From the IMG/VR virus record IMGVR_UViG_3300043409_001911, positions 1-21,331 of that record: a DNA stretch of 21,331 nucleotides; one strand, written 5' to 3'. The position numbers and the translations under genes are program-made. The stretch comes from a virus. The first letter of the stretch is position 1. Each line of letters begins with the position of its first letter. The notes under the pieces were generated by a model. That model ran no database searches and was not told the DNA's origin. It was given only the letters and a program-made list of their open reading frames with translations. Below are positions 16,101-21,331 of the stretch, one piece after another.

Positions 16101-19100
16101 CGACTCGATGAACCAGTTTAAGCGGGCATCAAACGCAGCGTTGAATTTCAGCGGGCGACCCGTAGACATCCACGGGTCTTTCAGAAATGCGGCGCTCCGG
16201 GTGCGGGAAGCGCGCACGGCGGTGACCCAGCGATACGTGGAGCCGTTAAGGGTCGCCCTCGACGAAGCCTCGGCGGTGTCGGGCCTGCCGCTTGAGCAGA
16301 TCAACCGCGACTATGGGTTGTGGCGGGCGCTCACCCATGCGGAAGAACGCATTCGGTGGAACTTTGTCAACCGGACCAACGTGTTGAGTGTCGCCGCGCT
16401 GAAAGATTTTCAGACCTTGCAGGGCCGTCTAAAAGACCAGAACCTTTCGCCCCGAGGATACCGCGCCGGGTTGGAAGCTCTGTTCGCCGACGCCCAGAGC
16501 TACCGCAAAGAGTTTCAGACTCCTGAGCACACGGACCTCAGCACACAATTCGTCAGGTTCACGAACCCAGTCACCGGCCTTGACGACAGCCTGCTTATAG
16601 CGGACATCCCTGTGCAGTTGGAAGCCTTAAACCAACTCCCTTACATCGAGCAGTTTGAGACCGCACGCGAAATCGAGCGGGAAGGCTACGCCCGCGTGCG
16701 GGAAGCCCAAGCCAAAGGTAATATCGGAGGCCAGTTCAACCGCGACATTCTCGCGGCGGCAGACTTCAAAGACTACCTACCCCTGCGGGCGGACAGGTCC
16801 GGTGACGTGTTAGACACGGAGCAATCCCGCGACGACTTGAACTTCCGAAACAGTGGGCTGAAGAGGTCGATGGAAGCAGACCTTGGCTCGGGAGTCCGAG
16901 ACCCCGGCGACTCGCTTATGTTCGCGCTTCACCGGGCAGTGAAGCAGTCCGAAGAAAACGTCGCGTTTCAGCAGATGGTGCAGGTCGCCGAGACCCTAAC
17001 CCGTGCTGGCGGCGGCAACATCGGCGTGGTGACCAACGCCTTGCCCCTCACTGCGGAGACACGCGACGGCAGGCCGACGGGAAGGCTTTCAAACGCCAAC
17101 CTCGCTAAGGTGACTGACGAAGACATGTTCATGGCTCGGTATCCTGACGGGTCCATAAAAGTTTTGAGGGTCACCGACCCTCAAGTCCTCGATGTTCTGA
17201 CGACCCAGCACGCAGAAGAGGAAATGCCCGGCGCGTTCCGGGCGGTAGCGCGGTCGGTAACTCGTGGCTTTTCCCGGCTTCAGGTGCTGCACCCAAGGTA
17301 TATCATAGGCACCGCACTACCCCGCGACGCTATCGAGGCTATGCTGGTGGCCACAGGTGGGGCGCGCGGCCCCGGCCTCGACAACATCAAGACCCAAATT
17401 CGAAACCACGCAGAGCGTATTAAAGACAGCCGTCGCGTGTTTGAGTTTTACCGCGCCACGTCTGGCGAACGCGAAAAGCTCGCGGTTAAGTGGGCCGACG
17501 ATCCCGCGATGAAGTATACGTTGGAACGCTACCGCGAAATGGGGGTCATCTCTTTCACCGATCAGTTGGGCGGCGACGCCCAACTACTCCGGTCGGACTC
17601 CGCAGCGCAACGGAACCAAAAGCCGGTCGGTTTAGCCCGTGGGAAAAGGCTCATCAGCGACGGCTTCGCAGCGATAGGCCACGCCTCGGACCAAACATTA
17701 GGCGCTCTCTCTACGACGCTTGATAGTATTGGGCGCGACGCAGCCTACGCAACACTGCGGGAGTCCGGCGTCGGAGTGGAAGCAGCCACCAACTTGGTTC
17801 GCAATATATATGATCCAAGCCACCGGACCCGTTTCCCCGGAGTCCGCGCCGGCGCAGACTGGGTGCCGTTCCTAAACAGCGCCTTCGCAGGGCAGCACGC
17901 TTTTCTGGCGCGCCGTATCTGGAAGAACGGTGTGGCCCCGACTCGCGAGACGCGGGTCTCCGCCGACGGCGTGACCAACACCGAGCAGCAGATTGACTGG
18001 GGCCGCGCATGGGATGAGCTGAACTATCCTGCGGCAGCAGTATCGCTGGGACTTTCTACGCTTTCGACGGGCGCGATGTATGCCGTTGGGGCGGCTTTGA
18101 TGAGCGACGACGAAGACCGGCACCCGTTGTCGGACGTTCCGGCGGTGCAGCTTATGACTTCTCGCGGCGTTCCACTGGGCAGCGACAACGCAGGCAACCT
18201 CGCGGTCCTCAAAGTCCCTTCGCAGTATGGTCTAGACATGATGCTGCACGCTTTGGGCACAGGCACTGCGCTTGTCGCTTCGGGCACTCACTCCGTCGGT
18301 GAAGTTGCTACAGCGTTCGCCGACATCACTGCGCAGAACCTGATCCCGTTGGGCAAGTTCAACGCCGAGGCTTTCACGGATGCGTGGGGGGCGGTTGCCT
18401 TATCTGGTGGGGGCGTAGACGCGGACGATCTCTCTTCGTCCGGCGCAGGGTCGGCGGTGCAAGAAGCGGGCCGTGCTTTCATGTCGAGCATTTTAGGGGC
18501 CAACCCGTTGGGGGCGGCTATTGGGCAACCTATCTTAGACCGGACCCCCCAAGGGCGCACCATCAACAACCGCAACCCTGAAGACCCCGCGAGGATCGGC
18601 ACTACTGCGGCGGCGGTCCAGATGTCCGAAGCCATCGACAATGCTGTGACTGCGGAGTCCATACAGCATGTGGCGGTGTCTTTGGGCGGCGCTTACGCCA
18701 GAGACTTTGTGATGATCGCCAACACTGCTCGGAGGTTTGCGGAAGACCCAGACTACGCGGGCGGAGAGCATGAGATTTTTGACCACCCCGCTACAAACTT
18801 TCTCACACAGGTGAGAGTCGCGGGTCGCAACGGGCTGAAGCGCGAAGCCGACCACATCATAGGCACGGTGTTCGCCCCGAAAGCGGCGGCGTATAATGCC
18901 CTAAAGCGGACGGACTTTGACAACCGTGACACCTCGGCGTGGTGGAAATCAAATGGGCCGCTGGCCTCGAAATACCTCGACGACAACCCAGACTTCTCGG
19001 AGTTCGTCGGGATCATGGAAGATTACCAGTCCGCCCGCCGCAAGGCTATGGCTGTTATTCAAGAGGAAAGACATAACATCTATTCCGGGGGCAACAAGCC

Positions 19101-19194
19101 CGCCGACCATCAACTTATCCACGAAGCGCATAGGGAAATTGATAAGGTCGACGAGCAGTTTATCGTGGACAGTGCCAAGTTCACTCCGAAGTAG
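13123..19194 (+). CDS. Giant internal virion (ejection) protein, polyvalent type
   Basis: This 2,023-residue protein has a charged N-terminal coiled coil (about 20-95) and helical, partly hydrophobic Gly/Ala stretches near 348-385, 460-500 and 540-575. A Pro-rich linker follows (about 595-646), then a middle helical part, a polyglycine run (about 934-943), and a large C-terminal part. The C-terminal part resembles the large polyvalent phage proteins: 'LWRALTHAEERIRWNF' (about 1066-1081), 'KDYLPLRAD' near 1217, 'VLHPRYIIGTALPRDAIEA' (about 1388-1406) and 'WVPFLNSAFAGQHAFL' (about 1579-1594), comparable to the LPD38-type region. A hydrophobic helix lies near 1633-1660. It has no cysteine. It is probably ejected with DNA into the host, as is T7 gp16. 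Its 3' end overlaps the opposing gene by 14 bases. Confidence 0.85.
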   Translation: MDEVNRLQSIFGGGGSSALDQLTRSQESARRQREQEQNEAEREARRAQSDALRETRLERSETNFARREASYERAELRREQAEAKLRKKSSQGVDLEISAAEYLAAKGHSPERFARSSKEDRLKLLGAFYADTLRPQVNRIAAERGYTAKQKVSFEQNLRTGAFADLARSHSYDSYVPSTAYIDAWQRRAANRAATASVAPAKSKGFLSEAQGVVRQAGAALAEGAAGTAAFVRSAINQIETELDPRSVQAARRENTLRNKANRDFSEGRLTAEQLRQERSDSRSRLKRTSARVAPSKDDSVLDGFIAYAKREADFGFSEATKDSTDAKDFQTRTRSAKTISDTVSAYAENPVIAAASLFGSVAGSGGAVGAGRVAALKGAGLIANTAGKFGAVRTAAQIKQGVAATSKAFSASRAAVVGNAAGVGGSVELQARDELNALSDEQFRLLPAYRTAAEELGDLPPALIRDYTTRALVTIGRDVGAATAVVGSLIGAGTESLFSGAVKAALQGAGGNVTRAVAREAASEAVEGAGESAALDLGRGRAVDLERAAGAAVTGALLGGVVGGGLAGANRLGGVGGAGGSPLRNPLRRASANPAPVTAQESGPPNTPSGGNPLDPSSPASPAPRPLPPSDGGPLAAPDPDAPAISALLGDVDVQRALNSPELVNAELIAATENFKAILNETAGKDQRDIDHSIEFADRLSTRAAGGFASTDPLSLAAVSQEALLAGLASQDSEVTASIREQSEAAVFGEDGRVDFSAPRDLDHIAAVAQSRAGETRRLKSGNTSTAFAREGSVTPEARAIAQQSLLIDSGVPAEAAAELTTLVSGLGRVGLRQALEVTIEDSLGTPLSVAARTLRALEREALAVQRAANGLAKVVSLAGKPGAKAEDILAALESASSAAEGLGARFKSSDEGLLALAAGAPAGLGESIVQRGGGGGGGGGLRPRRPNNPLDQLAVAPVPGLILQASSRTGSLPVDAARKVAAKLTSWFTNYDSMNQFKRASNAALNFSGRPVDIHGSFRNAALRVREARTAVTQRYVEPLRVALDEASAVSGLPLEQINRDYGLWRALTHAEERIRWNFVNRTNVLSVAALKDFQTLQGRLKDQNLSPRGYRAGLEALFADAQSYRKEFQTPEHTDLSTQFVRFTNPVTGLDDSLLIADIPVQLEALNQLPYIEQFETAREIEREGYARVREAQAKGNIGGQFNRDILAAADFKDYLPLRADRSGDVLDTEQSRDDLNFRNSGLKRSMEADLGSGVRDPGDSLMFALHRAVKQSEENVAFQQMVQVAETLTRAGGGNIGVVTNALPLTAETRDGRPTGRLSNANLAKVTDEDMFMARYPDGSIKVLRVTDPQVLDVLTTQHAEEEMPGAFRAVARSVTRGFSRLQVLHPRYIIGTALPRDAIEAMLVATGGARGPGLDNIKTQIRNHAERIKDSRRVFEFYRATSGEREKLAVKWADDPAMKYTLERYREMGVISFTDQLGGDAQLLRSDSAAQRNQKPVGLARGKRLISDGFAAIGHASDQTLGALSTTLDSIGRDAAYATLRESGVGVEAATNLVRNIYDPSHRTRFPGVRAGADWVPFLNSAFAGQHAFLARRIWKNGVAPTRETRVSADGVTNTEQQIDWGRAWDELNYPAAAVSLGLSTLSTGAMYAVGAALMSDDEDRHPLSDVPAVQLMTSRGVPLGSDNAGNLAVLKVPSQYGLDMMLHALGTGTALVASGTHSVGEVATAFADITAQNLIPLGKFNAEAFTDAWGAVALSGGGVDADDLSSSGAGSAVQEAGRAFMSSILGANPLGAAIGQPILDRTPQGRTINNRNPEDPARIGTTAAAVQMSEAIDNAVTAESIQHVAVSLGGAYARDFVMIANTARRFAEDPDYAGGEHEIFDHPATNFLTQVRVAGRNGLKREADHIIGTVFAPKAAAYNALKRTDFDNRDTSAWWKSNGPLASKYLDDNPDFSEFVGIMEDYQSARRKAMAVIQEERHNIYSGGNKPADHQLIHEAHREIDKVDEQFIVDSAKFTPK

Positions 19195-19651
19195 GGGGGT
19201 CTTCGGCGGTCTTGACTCCGGGAGTCAGAGTTACAACGAGCCCGCCGCTGGCGGTGTCGTGGGTCTTGGCTATCTCGCAGGCTTGGTGAGGCGTGGCCCC
19301 AGCGAGCATCGCACCCAACGCGAGGTCGCCACCCGAGCCTAGCGCGGCGGGTGGGAAAAGCTCTATCTCATTATCGGTGTAGTCGTCGGACCACGAAGAG
19401 AAGTCGCCGGACCACAGACGGTCCTCGGTGTCTAGCCTTAGGTAGAAACTGTCCTGTATCTTGAACTCCCCCAAAGTGCCCTCGAAAAACGAAAGTGTCC
19501 GAGTCAGGTCGAAGGTGCTTCCTGTCACCCCCACTACGCTGCCATCGGGCAAGTTAAACCCCTTGACTATGGCGTCACTGAACACGGACCCGTGCACCGT
19601 GGCGCGAGAGTCGACGGCTAACGTTTTGCCGTCCGTTGCTATAACTGTCAT
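19181..19651 (-). CDS. HslV/proteasome-beta-like Ntn-hydrolase
   Basis: This 156-residue protein begins MTVIATDGKTLAVDSRAT, as do proteasome beta and HslV subunits. Removal of Met would expose Thr1, the nucleophile. Using that numbering, Asp13 (AVDSR) aligns with HslV Asp17 and Lys29 (IVKGFN) with Lys33. The downstream block LGSGGDLALGAMLAGATPHQ matches the GSGG turn containing the conserved Ser of the family. This supports an active Ntn peptidase or amidase of the HslV/Anbu-like class rather than a remnant. It is shorter than HslV (about 175 residues). No HslU-like ATPase is visible next to it. GAGGAG lies eight bases before the ATG. It overlaps the end of the giant virion gene by 14 bases. 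Confidence 0.82.
   Translation of the reverse strand: MTVIATDGKTLAVDSRATVHGSVFSDAIVKGFNLPDGSVVGVTGSTFDLTRTLSFFEGTLGEFKIQDSFYLRLDTEDRLWSGDFSSWSDDYTDNEIELFPPAALGSGGDLALGAMLAGATPHQACEIAKTHDTASGGLVVTLTPGVKTAEDPPTSE
19213..19227. repeat. 6-bp inverted repeat at convergent gene ends
   Basis: TGACTC (19213-19218) and GAGTCA (19222-19227) pair around CGG. It lies 18 bases beyond the giant gene's stop and within the opposing Ntn-hydrolase gene. There is no T-tract on either side, so it is a weak candidate for a transcription stop between convergent operons. It also carries a GACTC/GAGTC pair like three other dyads in the window. Confidence 0.4.
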
Positions 19652-19689
19652 TTTGTTTCTCCTCGTAAAATTAAATTAGTTTTATGGGG

Positions 19690-19872
19690 CTATGCGAACG
19701 CAAACAAGACAGACCCGGCTATACCGCACGCGATGCCGAGAGTTAAAAGCATCCTTGGCACGGGCTCGTCAGGGATGCTCCTCCCCGAAGAGGAAATTAT
19801 AACCACCCCAAAATAGGCGAGGGCGATCCCCCACACAACCAACACAACGCTGGCGACTTCTAAGCTATTCAT
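19690..19872 (-). CDS. Small two-helix membrane protein
   Basis: This 60-residue protein consists almost only of two transmembrane helices, about residues 5-27 (LEVASVVLVVWGIALAYFGV) and 40-60 (MLLTLGIACGIAGSVLFAFA), with a polar Ser/Arg/Asp/Pro loop between. GAGGAGG lies about six bases before the ATG. The start overlaps the end of the upstream gene by eight bases, so it is probably translationally coupled. It could be a holin, a superinfection-exclusion protein or a membrane partner of the neighbouring Ntn-hydrolase; nothing in the sequence decides this. Confidence 0.7.
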   Translation of the reverse strand: MNSLEVASVVLVVWGIALAYFGVVIISSSGRSIPDEPVPRMLLTLGIACGIAGSVLFAFA

Positions 19873-20047
19873 CGTCGGCCTCCTCTTCGGGTGAAAACAT
19901 ATCTCGCACGCGCTGCGCTAGGCTATACGGCACGTTATCGGTCACAAGTGTGCCTATTTTATACCCCGCTGAAAAAAGGTCGTTGCCTATTAGGTCTATC
20001 ACGTCTTCGTTTGTGTTAACCATGTTGGTTTTCTGCGGTTTACTCAT
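19865..20047 (-). CDS. Small soluble protein, unknown function
   Basis: This 60-residue protein has a basic N-terminus (MSKPQKTN), a hydrophobic middle with predicted helix (EDVIDLIGNDLFSAGYKIGT) and a strongly acidic C-terminus (FSPEEEADDE). Its ATG overlaps the stop of the DUF927-type gene (ATGA) and its end overlaps the next small gene, so it belongs to one tightly packed operon. GGAGAA about eight bases upstream, formed by the tandem repeat at 20046-20071, provides the ribosome site. No family is recognised. Confidence 0.65.
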   Translation of the reverse strand: MSKPQKTNMVNTNEDVIDLIGNDLFSAGYKIGTLVTDNVPYSLAQRVRDMFSPEEEADDE

Positions 20048-21331
20048 GTCGGTTCTCCATGTTGGTTCTCCATGTTGGTGTTGGTGTTGGTGTTGGTGGT
20101 GTGTTGCGCTACAGCATCCCGGCTGATCCTAAACGCCCGCCCATTAGGCCCAGAAACAAACCGAGGGTCTACGTCTAGGTAGGTGGTATATCGGCTGCGG
20201 TCTACTGGGAACCCATGCCGCTGCCACAGTCGGACCACAGCCGCCATATCTGAGACGTTATAGTTGTTTCGGATGAACTCCGCCAACGCACGTTCCATTA
20301 TGACTACTTCGCCCAGCCGCCCCCCGGAGTTACTGTTGGGCACGATATAACCTGCTGTCGCCCCTGCGCCGGTGTTAAGCCCTACGGTCGCCACATCCAG
20401 CATTTTATATTTGCCACTGGCGAGGAACGAGTCGATGATCTCTCGCATGTCTGACACGGACTCGGGAGCCACAGACTCTGCCCGATTAATAACGAGCGGC
20501 TTACCGAAGCTCACCGCCCCCGAGGGCGCGGGTGCAGTGGCGACGCGCGGCTCTACCCCAGTCCCATTAAACACGCTGACTAAATCATCTGCCCAATTGT
20601 CCATATCTTCTATGACTCCCAGCTTTCTAAGTATCGCCTCTACCACTCGGCAGACCGCTACTAAATCGTGCATAAACCTTTCCTGCGGGGCCGCGCCTTC
20701 GGCCTTACGGGTGGCCTCGCACATATCCTGCACCGCGCTCTTTACTTTGTCAAAGTGTGTGAGCACATAGTCTATGAACAGCGGACCCACGAGTCCGTAA
20801 TTCTCTGACATCGCGCGGGCCGCTTCAGACGCGCGGTTCGGATCGGTCGCGGCAGACCCCGACCGGAACGTCATGTTGAATATGCGAACCAGCGTAGCGG
20901 TATCTTGCGCGGACTCATCCTTCGAAGATGTAAGTTCTTCGGCGGTCAAGTTGGTGGTGACTATGAACAACCCGCGCCAGTCGTGCTTAACCTCACTGGC
21001 TTTACCGGTCGTCAGCAACCGGTCTTTGCCTGCCCCCTCTGTCCCTGTGAGCACCAGTGCTCGGAACTTTGACGCCGCGCTGGACATCGAGTCCTTGCTC
21101 ACTCCGGCCTCGTCTATGAACCCCGGAATATCTCGGCGGTAGTGCATCTCGCCTTCGAGCGCGACATTGGATGAACCCGCATTTATCCCGACACCTTCAG
21201 GGTGCCCCCAGAAAGACATCACCGCGCGGGCCATCGTGGTTTTACCCATCGCCGAGTCGCCGTTCAGCAAGACAGTCTGTCCTTGCGTCGGCGCGAACCT
21301 CATAAGGGGGGCGGCTAAGCTCAGCAACACA
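20044..21331 (-). CDS. DUF927-type replication ATPase, 5' end outside window
   Basis: This is the C-terminal 429 codons of a larger gene whose start lies beyond the window. The Walker A loop is GDSAMGKTT, followed by ARAVMSFWGHP, then a Walker-B-like IPGFIDEAG, a LTGTEGAGKDRL segment and WRGLFIVTTN (sensor-1-like Asn). This order matches the DUF927 helicase-like family, which is frequent in phage and plasmid replication genes as primase-helicase C-terminal parts. The last 17 residues are a TN-repeat tail and a duplicated segment (see repeat entries). Numbering here is local. The stop overlaps the next start. The role is probably DNA unwinding or initiation of replication. Confidence 0.78.
   Translation of the reverse strand, partial: VLLSLAAPLMRFAPTQGQTVLLNGDSAMGKTTMARAVMSFWGHPEGVGINAGSSNVALEGEMHYRRDIPGFIDEAGVSKDSMSSAASKFRALVLTGTEGAGKDRLLTTGKASEVKHDWRGLFIVTTNLTAEELTSSKDESAQDTATLVRIFNMTFRSGSAATDPNRASEAARAMSENYGLVGPLFIDYVLTHFDKVKSAVQDMCEATRKAEGAAPQERFMHDLVAVCRVVEAILRKLGVIEDMDNWADDLVSVFNGTGVEPRVATAPAPSGAVSFGKPLVINRAESVAPESVSDMREIIDSFLASGKYKMLDVATVGLNTGAGATAGYIVPNSNSGGRLGEVVIMERALAEFIRNNYNVSDMAAVVRLWQRHGFPVDRSRYTTYLDVDPRFVSGPNGRAFRISRDAVAQHTTNTNTNTNMENQHGEPT
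20046..20071 (-). repeat. 13-bp tandem duplication with start/SD motifs
   Basis: ATGTCGGTTCTCC (20046-20058) and ATGTTGGTTCTCC (20059-20071) differ at one base, and a partial third copy follows. Read on the minus strand, each unit contains ATGGAGAACC, giving ATG plus a GGAG ribosome-site-like core. One unit is in frame as part of the DUF927 C-terminus, and the other supplies the ribosome site of the next gene (ATG at 20047-20045). Confidence 0.8.
20074..20097 (-). repeat. Four-unit GTTGGT microsatellite
   Basis: Four perfect GTTGGT units on the plus strand encode Thr-Asn repeats in the minus-strand DUF927 tail. The six-base period keeps the frame, so unit gain or loss would only lengthen or shorten a low-complexity tail. 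It directly abuts the 13-bp duplication. Confidence 0.85.

Noticed and set aside
1-21331. CRISPR arrays, tRNA genes, insertion sequences, integrase or attachment sites
   Set aside because: Looked for by eye. I saw no regular spaced repeats, cloverleaf-like sequences, transposase motifs or recombinase, so none is claimed.

Overview
This window looks like the virion-structure half of a tailed-phage genome with a short-tailed (podovirus-type) particle, followed by the end of an opposing replication cluster. The reasons are a scaffold and major-capsid pair, two small connector (adaptor-like) proteins, a large nozzle-type tail protein, no tail tube, sheath or tape-measure gene, and three large ejection-type internal proteins, one carrying a lytic transglycosylase domain. 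No integrase, repressor, tRNA, rRNA, CRISPR array or insertion sequence was seen. Terminase, portal, RNA polymerase and DNA polymerase are not in this window. The GC-rich DNA and the recognisable families would fit a phage of a marine or freshwater proteobacterium, possibly an alphaproteobacterium, but the host cannot be fixed from this sequence.

Layout, plus strand. 1-1111: four small genes with coupled ends (a SAP-like small protein, a two-helix membrane protein, a small basic DUF6321-like protein, a helical protein). 1108-3752: scaffold-like protein, major capsid protein and a probable capsid decoration protein, closed by a textbook intrinsic terminator at 3764-3796. 3813-5619: a proline-rich small protein and two head-tail connector proteins. 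5620-5798: a gene-poor leader with a duplicated unit and a T7-promoter-like sequence. 5799-9563: two cysteine-rich tail appendage proteins and the nozzle-type tail protein. 9568-19194: the internal or ejection cassette, ending with a 2,023-residue giant protein that resembles large polyvalent phage proteins.

Minus strand, 19181-21331, convergent with the above: a P-loop DUF927-type replication ATPase (cut by the window edge), two 60-residue proteins and an HslV/proteasome-beta-like Ntn-hydrolase, apparently one operon with overlapping genes.

Three observations stand out. First, the sequence GAWTC (GAATC or GATTC) does not occur once in the window by my reading, while GASTC occurs about 74 times. 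Second, an Ntn-hydrolase with all expected active-site positions sits at the end of the replication-side operon. Third, external tail proteins are rich in cysteine, while the 2,686 residues of the last three virion-cassette proteins contain none.
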